DNA of 64,000 bases, from the NCBI RefSeq assembly GCF_000226095.1, contig NC_016476.1, positions 4,216,001-4,280,000 of the forward strand, in the 5' to 3' direction. Below, piece by piece: positions 9,839 to 21,884 of the stretch. The position numbers and the translations under genes were made by a program. The stretch's first letter is position 1. Every line of letters begins with the position of its first letter. The notes below the pieces were generated by a model. The model was not told the origin of the DNA. It searched no databases and saw only the letters and a list, made by a program, of their open reading frames with translations. The stretch is from Thermothelomyces thermophilus ATCC 42464 (taxonomy: Eukaryota; Ascomycota; Sordariomycetes; Sordariales; Chaetomiaceae).

Positions 9839-11517
9839 ATGTCTTCACTCGTCCAGACCCTGACGGCCTCCGGCGGGCCCGAGTCGCCCGGTAATTAACA
9901 CATCTTCCCCGTGCTCTCGACGCCTCGAGCCCAGCCGTTGCTGACGTGACTTGTTCCGCCAATACTTACTTTAGGGTTTCTCAATGATCTCGTCAAGCAA
10001 TTGTGGCCCAACCTGGCTGTCGCGGTCGCCGACACCATCAAGCAGAGCGTGGAGCCCATGCTCGATTCGATGCTGCCTTCGCCCCTGGACACGCTACGCT
10101 TCGTCAAGATTGACCTCGGCCATGTCCCCGTGCACTTGGACAAGGTCGACGTCCACAGCACCGAGAACGGCGGGATCAAGCTGGACCTGGATCTCTCGTG
10201 GGATGGTGCCTGCGACATTGAGTTGGATGGGAAGATGACGCCCAAGATTGTAAGCCGTGGCTCCCGTTTATGGGTCTGCCAGAATGAGATCGTTCGCTAC
10301 CTGAATATTTATCTCTAACGCGGTCATAGGGGGTCGAGCACGTCAAGCTGTATGGCCGGTTGTCTGTTCTGCTGTGCCCCTTGACGAATGTCCTACCTTG
10401 TGTACGTTTCCACCCTTCGTAACCTTGCCGCGTGTTGCTTTCTACGGCGTGTGCAGAACCGCTAAACAGCAATTGCCCCCCCTTTTTTTCCCAGGTCGGC
10501 GCCCTCCAAATCGCCTTCATCAACAAGCCGAGTCTGAAGATGACCTACACCGACGCGGCCGGCATCGCCAGCCTCGGGGTCATCGACAAGGCCTTGCGCA
10601 AGGTCATCATCGACATCATCTCCTCTATGGCCGTGCTGCCGAACCGGTTCCTGGTAAAGCTGGACGCGGCCAACGACTGGTTCAAGACGTACCAGCACCC
10701 GCTCGGCGTGCTTCGGCTGACGGTCGAGTCGGGCTCCAACTTGGGCGAGGACGCCGGCGAGACCAAGAACCTCCTCAAGAGGCTGGTCCACGACGTGCCC
10801 GACTGCTTCGCCACCGTCAACCTCTCGGCCGAGCCCGAGTGGCGCACCAAGACGGTCAAGAACTCGCGTCACCCGGAATGGCGCGAGACGCACAACTTCC
10901 TCGTGACCGACCACGAGCAGGCGATCGAGCTGGACGTCAAGGACGAAGACACGGCGAGCGACGACGACATTGGCATCGCCACCGCCACGGTCAAGCAGCT
11001 CCTCCTCGCCGGCGGCAGGCAGGAGCTGCGGCTGGTGCACAAGGGCGAGGAGACGGCCGGGCGGCTGGCGGTCAGCGCCGAGTTCTACCGGTTCGTGCCC
11101 GACCCGGCGAGCCTGTCGGGGTCGGAACCGGAGGCGGTGCTGGGGCTGCTGAGCGTCCTGGTCGCCGCCGTCCGCGGGCTCAAGGGCCGCCGCGAGGAGC
11201 TCAAGCCCAGCGTCAGGGTTGACTGGGGCGAGCAGACGTTCCGGACCGCCATCAAGACGGACGCGCCCGGCACGGACATCGAGAACCCCTCGTTCGACCA
11301 GGCGTTCCAGGTTCCCCTTAAGGCCGGCATGGTCAACGGTGCGCCGCCGGTGAAGCTCACGCTGATGAATGCCGAGCACGAGACCGGCTCGGTCGAGGTG
11401 CCACTCGACGAGGTCCTCCGGGCGCCGAGTCTGCGGTTGGAGAAGGTCTTTGGAATCGGCAATGGCGTAACGCTAAGCGCGGGAATCTGGTTGCGTGGCG
11501 TGAAGCTTGCCGAGTAA
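9839..11517 (+). CDS. SMP-domain and C2-domain protein (synaptotagmin/tricalbin-like)
   Basis: Spliced model: join(9839..9890,9975..10249,10330..10401,10495..11517), 473 aa; all junctions are phase-consistent with GTAATT, GTAAGC and GTACGT donors. The N-terminal half (about 18-195, FLNDLVKQLWPNLAVAVADTIKQ... onward, including LPNRFLVKLD) has the pattern of the SMP lipid-transfer module used at membrane contact sites. A C2 domain follows (about 200-320: HPLGVLRLTV, NSRHPEWRE, ELDVKDEDTASDDDIG, with acidic Ca2+/phospholipid loops). A second weaker C2-like unit lies at about 370-473 (VRVDWGEQTFRTAIK... PLDEVL). The order SMP-C2-C2 resembles extended synaptotagmins and tricalbins, which tether ER to plasma membrane. 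Unlike those, no N-terminal membrane hairpin is visible, so membrane recruitment would rely on the C2 units. Probable role: lipid transfer or tethering, by inference. Confidence 0.82.
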
Positions 11518-12876
11518 TTACTTAAGCTGAAGTCTAGGGGCCAGACTGGAAACAAAAAAAGCCGTGAAGTCGTCGTGGACGTTACGGTCACTTTCTGCTG
11601 ATGCAAGGACGGTGCATAATTAGCAGAGTGCCCTTTGGCCAAGAAACGCTCGCCGCCTGACAGACGGATTCCAGCACCGCAATCCTTTAGTAATTACTCG
11701 CAACTTGATCAACTGGCTGAAGCCAACAGCTGGGGAACTTCTTTGGAAAAAGTTCTAAGTGCTCCCTAGGACCACTCAGACAAATTGCAGGACAAAGCCT
11801 GTGACTACTCGACTGTCATGTAATCGCTACTTGAAGTATGACGCGTTTATGGATAATGTGGAGTACGAGTGGTAAGAGATTCTTCGACTAGGTAGACGCA
11901 TGCTAGATCGATGCTGCTATAGGAAAAGAAGAGGGTTACATCCGCTTTAACAGCACTTAGGGCACTCTGAGGAGCTTGCTTAATTACCCATTGAACTGAT
12001 GCGGAGAGAACGTTAATGTCGGTTAAGATCTCATATAGTCAGAGGCCGTCTGTTTTGCGGCGAGGGAGAAAGAAACAAACAGGCACGAGGGGAAGAATAC
12101 TTGCCAAACGCAGCGGTTTATAAAGACGGGCAAATCAGCACTAGCACGACGAAAGGTACAATGCCATCTGTAAGCTGCCGAAAACTATCACCCCCTGGTC
12201 TCATCATGTCATCCATTGGACGGAAATGAGACGAGGGGAGAGAGCGGGACCCGTGAATGGAGATTCAATGTGTCAAAAATAACAAGGTACTTGGAGTTCG
12301 ACATAGGAAGTTTTGGAAGACTTTACACACACTACCCGATTTGGACCATGCCACCCTTAGACAAGATTGTGTATTTGCCTGGCGGTAGCAGATACCTGCT
12401 CAGCAAGCTCTATTATTAGAATTGTTTCGCCAACTCCTCGTCAACATGGAGCGTAATCCAAGCTGCACTTGCTACACAAACCAGTCCCTAACCTCATGTA
12501 ATTAATAGTTCAATGCTAGTAATAAAAGCCACCTGTTCAGTGTGTCATGTATCATCTCTATCCCGGGTATCCAGATCCTTAGCGCCAATATAACCCACAT
12601 CAAACAACCCCCCATCCCCCCCCCCCCCTTCTGGTTTATGCTATGCATGTGCAGAAAGATGCCGAACATAAACCCGTCTAGAATCAAATCAAGTAGCTCT
12701 CAGTGAAAATAAAGGGGAAGAGCAAAAAAAAAAAAAAAAACAAGAACAAAGACAAGACCAAAAAAAATAACAAGGGAAACAAGAACAAGAAAGAAACACA
12801 AGTAGACGTAGATTAGTATAGCCAGATTACCTCCCTGTTCCCCATGTTGAGATTGTTGCAATGTATAATATCCTAA
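11518..12876. other. Intergenic between convergent genes
   Basis: Lies between the ends of the SMP/C2 gene (+) and the Ca2+-ATPase (-). A C-run near 12617-12628 and A-runs near 12725-12770 are the only notable features. No gene recognised. Confidence 0.4.
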
Positions 12877-15800
12877 TTAGTGCGCCACGTCGGGGCCCTT
12901 CCCCGCGATGCCAGGCGCGGCAGCGACGGACGCAGGCACGACCACGTGGGCCGACACGTTCGTCTTGCTCGCAGACATTCCCTTGGCCTTCGCTTTCATC
13001 TGGTCCTTCTTGTCGTGCACATACCCCCGGAACCCGCTGCGTACTTGCGATATATGCGTTGACGCGCGCTTGCCCCTCAGGCTGGTCAGCGTGCGCAGCG
13101 GGGGCTCAAACGGATAATCGCCCGGCTCGCCATCGACGGGCAGCGTGGTCCTCTTCCTCTGCTTCTGGTGCAGCGCCCCGGTCTCGTCGGATGCCGACGT
13201 GGCCCTCTCTGCCTTCTCGACGTCCTGCTCCTCTGCGAGCGCGGCCTCCTTCTTCTTCTTCCGGTTGAAAGGCCAGACGTTGGGGGTTGGCATATGCGGA
13301 ACCATGGCCTCCGCCCAGGCGTCGGGGAACTTGCGGATGAGAGCGCCCCAGGGAAGGGAAATGGCGCCGAGGCCGATGGAAAGACCCCATTCCTTGCCGT
13401 TCAGACGCGTGATCTTGAAGGCCTCGCCGCCGACGAAGATGATGAGGACTTGGCCGCCAATCATGATGAGATTGATAATGATAAAGAAGTAGTTGCGCGT
13501 AATGCCTTCGAAGATGTTGAGCTTGTTGTCAAGGCGGCGGTTACTGAACGTAAGGTTAGTCACATTAGGACGGACATGGAGAGAGATAGTGAAGTGCGGC
13601 CTTACTTGAGCTCGTTGAAGATCTGCAACCAGACAAAAGTGTTGAAGACGAGAGTCCGCAGGCGCTCCTGCTCGTGTTCACGAACATTTTGCACCGAGTT
13701 GGACACCTCGTAGTCGAGCAACGAAGCACCCGCGAAGTTGAGGACGAGGGTGATGGCGAGCTGACAGATGGCTTGGCCAATAATCATTTTCATCATGCGG
13801 GTGCTGATGAGGGAGGCCGTCTTCCTATCGGGCTTCCGGTCCAAAACCGATGGCGAGGGTGGGTCGGTAGCGAGGGCGAGAGCAGCAAATGTATCCTAGA
13901 ATAAGCAACGTCAACCGGCGTTTCCTTTTTTGGGGAATTAATTAGCGTTTTATCATATTTACCATGATGAGGTTGACCCAGAGAAGCTGAACCGCGTTGA
14001 GCACGGACTGCTCTTTGTCGCTGGCAACGGAAGAGACGAAGGTAAGAACGACGGCCGTGACGTTGACGGTGAGTTGAAACTGTACCATAAGTTAGGCAAC
14101 TTGTGATTATTATCCCTTCAAAGCAGACTGTGCGTAACATACCTGCAAGAACTTCTTGACGGCGTCGTTGACGGCCCTGCCCCAGCTGATGCCCTTGACG
14201 ATGGATGCAAAGTTGTCGTCCATCAAAATGATGGCCGCAGCCTCCTTGGCCACCTCGGTGCCCGCGATGCCCATGGCAAACCCGATATCGGCCATCTTCA
14301 GGGCGGGCGCATCGTTGGTGCCGTCGCCGGTCACGGCAACCGTCTCGCCGAGCTCCTTGAGCATCCGGACCAGGATGCGCTTATCCTCCGGGCTCGAGCG
14401 AGCAAGAACCTGCAGCTTCGGCACGAGCTTCTTGAGCTCTTCCTCGCTCTTGCGGCGGAACACGGGGCCCTCCATGGCGATGCCGCCTTCTTCGGGATGG
14501 TAGATACCGCACTCCTTGGCGATTGCGCGGCCGGTGAGGATGTTGTCGCCGGTAACCATGCGTACGGTGACACCGGCGCGGCGGCAGTCCTTGATGGCGT
14601 CAATGACGGAGGGCCGAAGCGGGTCCTTGATGCCGTAGATGGCTACGAGGGTCATGTCGTTGTGCACCTTGTCAAACTCGGCGGCCGTCAGGTCCTGCTG
14701 GCCGGCGAGCTCCGGGGGCGGCCAGGAATCAAAGTCACGGTAGGACGAGCCGATGGTGCGGAGGGTCTGGCCGGCGTACGAAGTGATGGTCTGCGAAAAG
14801 ACGGCACGGTCGTCCTCGGTCATGGCGGTCGTCGCCAGCTCCTCGCCGGCAGGATCGGCAATGACTCGCGTGCACTTTGCGAGCAGGATCTCGGAGGCGC
14901 CCTTGACGTAGGCACGGAATTTGCCGTTGGGCAGCTTGACGATGGTGGCCATGTACTTGACGGCCGAGTCGAAGGGCACGACCTGGACGACATTGGCGTT
15001 TGCGCGCTCCTCCTGAAGGGGCCCGGCACCGAGATGGTCACGACAGAGGGTGAGCAAAGCAACCTCGGTCTTGGAGCCGATGAAGGTCTTCTCGCCATCG
15101 ACATCGCCCTCAAAAGCGGTCGAGTTTACCGCATTGGATTCGATGAGGAGCTGCTTGGTTGTGTCGCTCAGGGCCTTGACGAACTCGCTGACGGTGACGT
15201 TCGGGATGTTAATAATCTCGACGGCCTTGGCGGCTTTGTCCGCCTCCTCTTCCTCCTCCAGAGGGGCATCGGTGCCGCCAAAGCAGAGACTCTTCCCGAG
15301 AGTCGTCGCCACGACCGTCATCTTGTTTTGCGTTAGGGTTCCGGTCTTGTCGGAGCAGACGGCAGTGGCGTTGCCCATTGTCTCGCACGCCTTCAGAACG
15401 CGCACCAGGTTGTTGTCCTTCATCATGCGCGTAGTCGCAAATGCAAGAGCGAGCGTGACGGCCAGGGGCAGGCCCTCCGGGACGGCAACTACCACGACGG
15501 TGACCGACGTGATGAAGAGCCGCAGGAAGTCCTGGCCCTTCCGGCCGGGAGTGTCGTGGTTGTTGGGAAGCTGAGCCAGGAACTTGATGAAGAGGACGAT
15601 GAACAGCAGGAGCGCCGCGCCAGCGCCAAACTTGGCAATCCAGTCGGCGAGGATGTTGAGCTTCTTCTGCAACGGCGTGTCCTCCTGGTCCGTGTGCATC
15701 GACATCATGATGCGGCCGTAGCTCGAGTTGACACCTACAGCAGTGACCAGGAAAGTACCGTTACCCTCGTTGACCTTGCTGCCCGAAATGATGAAAGGGT

Positions 15801-16972
15801 CGAGCTTCTCGATGTCGGCCGGCGGCTTGCCCCCTTTGGCGACATCCTCCAGAACCGCAAAGACGTCGTCAGCAGGAACCTTCTTGAGCAGGTCCGACTC
15901 GCCGGTGGCCGAAGACTCATCGCACTTGACCCCGTGGCCGTCGATGAAGATGCCATCGACGGGGACCATGTCGCCGGTGAAGAGGTGCATGACGTCGCCG
16001 ACCATGATGTCGAAGACGGAGATCTCGACAGACTTGCCAGAGCGGATGACCTTGACGGTGCGGTCGCCGGCCTTCTTGTTGAGGGTAGCGAACTGGCGCT
16101 GCATCTGCCAATCGTTCAGGGTACCCACTGCCACGACAATGAAGATGGCGACCATGATGGCCACGCCCTCGACCCATTCCACCTTGGCCTCGCCCGGCTC
16201 GTGGTCGACGCCAAAAGTCTGGTACAGACCGAGGGCGAGGGACACGATGGCGGCGACGGTCAGCAGGATCAGGACCTTGTCGTTGTAGGCAATCCAGGCC
16301 AGCTCCAGCAACGACTTTGGCTTCTTCTCGGGTAGCCTGTTGTCGCGGAACACGCGCTTGCGGTCAGCGAACTGGCCGCCCGCGTGGTGCGCGGGCGCCG
16401 GGGCGGTGGCGGGTTTGGCGTCCCCGGCCTTGGCGGCGACGGGCAATGTATCGCCGTTGGAGCCATACTTGGGGACGCCCTGGGGCGCGACGTCTTCGAA
16501 CCTGACGGTGCCGTCAAGGGCGCTCTCGTCGGTGCTTAGGCCGGCATGGCGATCGGTGCGCAGGCCCTTCTCGAGGCCGGCCAGGCCGCCAAGGGCGTAG
16601 AGGGCGTCGAGACTCTTGGGGTTGAGCAGCTTGGAAAGCTGGCCGGGAGAGAAGGCGAACTTGTTGTCGGGGACGTCGTACATGTCCTCGTTAGTCGGGT
16701 CCGGGCTCAGCGCATCGTGGACGTTGAGCTGGAACGCTCCCTTGACCTTTCGGCCGCGGCCAGTGGCGGCCAGTTGTGTCGCCGAGTCATTATCGCGCTT
16801 TGTTGCTGTTGGCGCGGTGGAGCTTTCGGGCTGCGGAAGAAAGTAATAGGAGAGAGAGAGGTCAGTCATGGCTGGTCCGTTGCGGAGGCCGGGCCCGCAC
16901 CGCTGATGGGCATTCATTCAGAGCGCGCGCGAGAAAACATACCTCGATCCCTGGAGGGTCAGTATCTGTCAT
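12877..16972 (-). CDS. PMC1-type (PMCA/P2B) calcium-transporting ATPase, likely vacuolar
   Basis: Spliced model: complement(join(12877..13543,13606..13895,13963..14079,14143..16830,16943..16972)), 1,263 aa, all junctions in phase. A 10-codon first exon (MTDTDPPGIE) is joined by a GTATGT intron. P-type motifs are complete: TGES in the actuator domain, PEGLPLAVTLALAF in M4, the phosphorylation site CSDKTGTLTQNK (Asp near residue 504), MVTGDN and GDGTNDAPALK in the hinge, then the M5-M10 exons (VNDAVKKFLQ/FQLTVNVTAVV, FNTFVW, NNRRLDNKLNIFEGI). It pumps Ca2+ out of the cytosol at ATP cost; the closest concept is yeast Pmc1 and Neurospora NCA-2/NCA-3. Localisation is inferred from the family. The ~170-residue C-tail is long, basic and Lys/Arg-rich after M10 (FNRKKKKEAAL...) and may be regulatory. 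An N-terminal helix (FAFSPGQLSKLLNPKSLDAL) matches fungal PMC1 proteins. Confidence 0.95.
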
Positions 16973-18320
16973 TGTGGTAAAAATAGGTGTATAATTGAGA
17001 GAGTTGATCAATTGATCAATCGACGTGTCGTCTAAGAATTCCGAGGGCTCCTGGCCCGCGAACGGAGAACAGTCGCAGCGAAAATAATGAAATAAAAGGA
17101 AAAAAAAGCTGGGAAAATTGCAGCAGGAGAGAGGCCTCCACGCTAGGACACTGCCACTGCACCACGATGCGTCGATGATGGCCCGTCGAGTAATCTTGGA
17201 AGTGGCGCCATTAGGCCGCAGGGACACGTCTCGGCAGAACTGTGTGATGCGCTAACGTTAACCAGCGCCAACAAAGTTTACCTGAAACCAGGCACACAAA
17301 AACCAGACGAGCCGCTTTAGGAAGCGGATGAGGGAAGGTGTGGCGCACGCACGCCAAGTGCCCCATCCGGGCAGCCCTTGCGGCAGTTAATTACTTAGTA
17401 CGGAAAGTGCTTTTAAAGTTAGGTAGCACAGCATATTCTCAACACTCCGTAACGGCTCCGTTGCCACCTTACCTTGTCCTGCCCATGGAAGCTTGCTGGA
17501 CGCCTGGTCAGCCTAAAAGGCACATACCGAGAACAGTCTGAACGTTTTGAACTCGGCACCTTCAAGCAGCGCATGCGAGCCCAAACAAAGCATAGCCAGC
17601 TCGATTAGCCAGAGAGAGGATCATACCCAATCTGGCACATTGCATGACTGTGCAGGGTCGCAATGTTTACATGAGTGGTCCCAAGCATCGGGTTCTTCGG
17701 TGGGACTGAGATCAGCATGGACCAATGATCGGCAGGCATGACATCAGACGCGGCAATTGCGTGTCCTGCTGCACCAAGATCAGCCACTCAATCGCTGCCA
17801 GTGCAGCATAGTGTATACACTACGGATTATAGTTATATATCTGTGCGCGATGTCTTACTTGGGCATCAAAGGGAAAAGAGCGGTAAAGCTGTGCTGCACA
17901 ACGGGCTTTTGAGCTTGCGGTCGTATGATATAGCTCCGTACTTGAAGTTGATGCCATGGTTGGCACCCTACAATCCTGGGGATGCAATTCCGCAGTCGGG
18001 CAGTTAGCGTTCTACTACACTGCGTAAGCCGTTTGCGGCAGATGCGACGCGCTGGCGAGGTTCCTTTGGTCCCCATTAGGAACGGAATTGGGGAAGAACC
18101 GCTTCCCCGAGAAAGGCACAGCAATAGCGACATATGCAGGTCCCAGAACCTTACGAGGGCGCTTCGAGAAGGCGCTGCCCTACCAACCAAGCCGCTCAAT
18201 CGCCCTGCACCGCCTGATAAGATGGCCGCGAGGCGCATTGAAACAAGGCGGATTTGCCGATGGGATGGCACGGGGAAGTAACTAAGCTTGATCTTAGGTG
18301 GCTCCACACAAATCCTTGCG

Positions 18321-18435
18321 TGTGGTGGTCCGGCCCCGGGCCCACTGGGTTCCCGGCCCCACCAGGGTTGTAGCCACCCACATCTTCCTGCAGGGGCGGC
18401 CCCCCAGTCAGCCTTCGCTTCCTTCCTCCACCCCC
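18321..18435 (+). repeat. Dispersed repeat, copy A
   Basis: About 110 bp that recurs in inverted orientation at 23882-23995. Both share the exact core ggttcccggccccaccaggg (within 18347-18370 here) followed by similar ACCCACAT-TTCCTGCAGGGG and TCAGCC-CTTCCTTC-TCCACC segments. No coding potential; could be a MITE-like or solo remnant element. Confidence 0.65.
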
Positions 18436-18468
18436 ACTACCACTACTACCACCACCACCACCATCACC
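18426..18468 (+). repeat. Imperfect CCA/ACC trinucleotide microsatellite
   Basis: Runs of CCACTACC and CCACCACCACC immediately following dispersed repeat copy A. Confidence 0.7.
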
Positions 18469-18591
18469 AGTAACTAGCAGTTATAGAAGAGACTTGTAGT
18501 TCGCTTTCCGTATCACACAATAACCGATATGATTCGAGATGAGATATTATAGGATATCATACTAAGGTAATTACATTCCAAAATGTAATTA

Positions 18592-18884
18592 TTACATCTT
18601 TCGAGCAGAATCTATACAAATCGCGAACATGTCATCAACGAACGTCGTTATCCTATCGTCCTGCCCTTTCGTAACATCCGCCCTTGAAACGCCCACGCGC
18701 AGAGCTTTCGAGACGGATTTGCGCTCGATGTTGTCGCCCTGCTTGGGCGGTTTCTTGGCACGGGCCTCGTCGTGCATATCAGAAAGCGCTCGTTGGCTCC
18801 TCTGGCGCCTCAATCCAGGAGGCTCGCCGCTCTCGGACGAGTCGTGATGGTTGGTGTTGTGTGTCGGCGCGGGCGTGCCTGGTA

Positions 18885-18923
<39 letters not shown>

Positions 18924-21884
18924 GGGCCCGCCTCCGTTCCCGCTCCTCCTCGTCCTCCTCCTCTACGTTGACCATGACTTCTTGCGAGATCATGATGCCC
19001 CCGCACGACGACGCGCCCGGACAATGCTTCTGCCGCCGCCTCCACCTCCGTGACACCGGCCCGACGGCGGAGTGGTCGGGCATGTCGCTCCGTGCCCTGC
19101 GCTCCGATACGGGGTTGTTGTTGTTATTATTGTTGTTGTTATTGTTATTGTTGTTGTCCGCGTCCCCGCCGTTCTCGCACAACAAGGATGAGACGCTCTC
19201 GTTGCAAGGCGTCAGCGCTACGTGCTCTGCGCCAGGCGAACCCAGCCTGACAGCGCCCGAGGAAACCTCGGCGGGGGCCCTGCCCTGAGATGACATGCGC
19301 GACTCGGAGAGCCGGAGCCAGCGGGGTATCGGGATGAATGATGGCAACCGGTTGGTGGGAAACAGGGCGCTGTCGGGGGTGGGGGGGACCGAGTTCAGGA
19401 TTGGCGACAGGTTGCGGTGCACGGAGCGCGCAAAGGCGGCCTTGTGAGGGGAGTTCTTGTACACGAGCTGCTGCGTCTTGAAGAAGGGGAGCGGGATAAA
19501 GTCATAGGCGGGCGCCTCCACGCGCAGGTGAATGGGAATCATGATGGTGAAGGCGATGAAGAAGCAGGTCGTCGGCCGCGAATCGTTGGAGGGCGGCGTG
19601 CAGGGGACGGGGAAAGGTTTGGCCACTAGCTTTGCGCTGGCAAAGACAGGGTCCTGAACCGAGTTCTGGAGGTTGCGAATTGCGTCGAGCAAGAGGCTGG
19701 CAAACTTTGCTTCGCGCGGTAGGTGATTGTTGACACGTTCGAGTTGCCGTTGGAGGACACCCAAGGTCGTGCCATCTAGGCGGCGGAGCAGGCTGAGATC
19801 GGCTGTTTCGAGGCGTTCCAGTGGCAGCTCCATGCTCGGGAGCAGGTTGCGCGCCAGCTTCCTCACGAGCACATCGAATCCCAGATGGTGAACCCGGGTC
19901 CTGACCGCGAAGAGGCCGACGTGGACGCCCGGCTCGAGCATGACACCGCGGGCGTAGCGCTCCATTGCCCTGAACTTGTCCACCAGCCCGTTGGTCCGGA
20001 TCTGCATCTTGGAGCGGATCATATGGGCTACGTGACGGGGCTCGGCGAAGCAGTAGCCAGAGGCGGCCAAGTGATCGACCTGGCTGCTGTCCACTCTGCG
20101 GACCAGGAACATGAGGTGGCCGTGACCGCTCCTCCTGACCGGCCTGACAGACCTGACAATCCCCCTTTCGGCCAGGTCGTCGAGCTCGTGATTGAAGCTG
20201 GACGAGGAGCCATTCATTGTTGCCGTTGACGGCTGGCCGACGGGGTTCGCCGCCGAGTGTCCGCCCGTCGCCATGATCTCGTCCCAGAGAATTCCGGCGT
20301 CGGCCAGATCCTCGTTCATCTGTAAGGCCAGAGCGGAAGCGGCAAGACAAAACAGCTCGCAGAAGACGATGTCGTAGTTGTCTATGATGTGGCCGTCCTT
20401 ATCGACCAGCTCGATACCAGTCCTCACGTTGCGCCCGGTGTGCGGTAGGCGGGAGAGATGCTGGCTCATCTTGTCGAGAAGAGCGGATATGACGGGCCAA
20501 TTCCGGGACGCTTGAAATAGCCAATGGAATAGCGGGTGAGCGGTCGAAAATGTGGCGGCCCGAGTCTACAAGAATTCCCTCCCAGTCAGAGAAATTACCT
20601 ATAAAATAAACAGGGCCGAGAGCAAGCGGTTGGGATTCCTCGCAACGCACCTTTTGCAAGAAGGTGCAGGTGACCACCTCGCTCGGCAAAAAGACATCGG
20701 GCGTGACCATAATCCTCCCCTGTTCGTCAAAGACGGCGGCTGCGAGAGCGATGCGCTGCGCTCTTTCTGCGTAGCCTTTCCGAACCCGGGCGGAGTACAT
20801 AGCGAGGCCAGCCATGGTGAGACAGGCGGCAAATGACTGATGATGGGATATATTAATTACTCGGTCAGAATTCTTCGGGGGGGGGGGGGGTCACGGAAAT
20901 AGGGAAGGCGGGGGGTGTTGGGTTAAAAAAAAGAAAGGGGGTGGAGGGGGAGAGGGGGAAGCTTTTGCTCACCAGGCAGGCCGTCACGATAACAGTCGTG
21001 TTGCGGGACCCGAGGTCGCTCATGGCCGTGTCGACATGTAGCAAGGTATAGCTCGTGCCCATGACGGCACACCAATGCATCCCGGACACGGCGCCGGCCA
21101 GCACCAAGGCACAGCAACCGCGTTTCCACCACAAGTTGGTCCAAGTGCTCCTGAAGACGAAGAAGAGCGCCAGAGCGACGATGCTGGCGACGACCGCGAT
21201 GACGACCGACCCGGCGACGAACCCGACTGCGTAGGAACAGTTGTAATTCTTGATGGACGCGTTACCGAGGTAGTGCATGCCACAGATGGCGCCACCCGAG
21301 AGCGTGCCGGCCGCGAGGATCCGCCACCAGACGACCCGGGTGCTGCTAGCGGTCGTGCTGGTGACGACGAAGAAGGCCACTACCAGGACGACGATGGGAA
21401 GAAACAGGGATGCGATGGTGACTCCGGGAGAGTACGCGATCTGAATGTCGGACTCGCCGTTCAACATGGTTGTGGCGCGGTTGCCGATGTAGTGCTAACG
21501 ACGGGGGGGGAAGAGTCAGTAAAACGGTCGACAAAAAAAAATATGTGACAACAGCAAAAGCCGCACCATGCTCCAGATGGCGACCCCTCCCATTGATATC
21601 GCAGCGCCAAACAAGAGGAGACTACCGGACCGTTAGCAACCGTATGTACATACAGTACAATCTACTACTACCCTTGACCTGAGCTCAACTGAGTTCCGGC
21701 CGGGACGTACGTACTTGTTGTAGTAACCCCTTCTCGAGGTACGGCGATGGATGAGCTCGAGCGTCGAAGCGGCACCGACGAAACTGATGATATAGCTCAG
21801 TACCAGCAGTCCGGGATCGATCGTGAAAGGTACGACCTGGCCGATGTGTCGGGCCAGGTCCTCCGTCGTGGATGTGTCGGCCAT
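18592..21884 (-). CDS. MHYT-domain multipass membrane signalling protein
   Basis: Spliced model: complement(join(18592..20565,20651..20836,20973..21494,21567..21621,21715..21884)), 968 aa, phase-consistent. The N-terminal ~270 residues contain seven or so hydrophobic helices with three MHYT-type signatures: SMHYIGN across the exon 2/3 junction, GMHYLGN and GMHWCAVMGT. These are the hallmark of the MHYT sensor domain (proposed Cu-binding, gas- or redox-sensing, by family knowledge). The ~700-residue cytosolic part follows, with conserved fungal segments (PLFHWLFQASRNWPVISALLDKM; VEAPAYDFIPLPFFKTQQLVY). A disordered tail carries a 14-Asn run and a 12-Asp run. No GGDEF/EAL or kinase domain as in bacterial MHYT proteins. 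Intron 20837-20972 carries a 14-G run (C-run on the coding strand). Signal sensed and output are unknown. Confidence 0.9.

Larger units (their letters stand above)
16973..18591. other. Intergenic upstream of Ca2+-ATPase, with dispersed repeat copy A
   Basis: Promoter side of the Ca2+-ATPase and 3' side of the MHYT gene. No supported gene; contains a dispersed repeat copy and a CCA/ACC microsatellite near its left end at the MHYT gene side. Confidence 0.4.

Noticed and set aside
10374-11379. Long open frames on + (10374-11222) and - (10462-11379) overlapping the SMP/C2 gene
   Set aside because: They are GC-rich shadow frames with compositional bias (Arg/Gly or Leu/Val/Arg) and no domains; the +frame with C2 features and splice sites explains the region.
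14497-16335. Several plus-strand frames opposite the Ca2+-ATPase
   Set aside because: Shadows of a conserved P-type ATPase coding strand; no domains.
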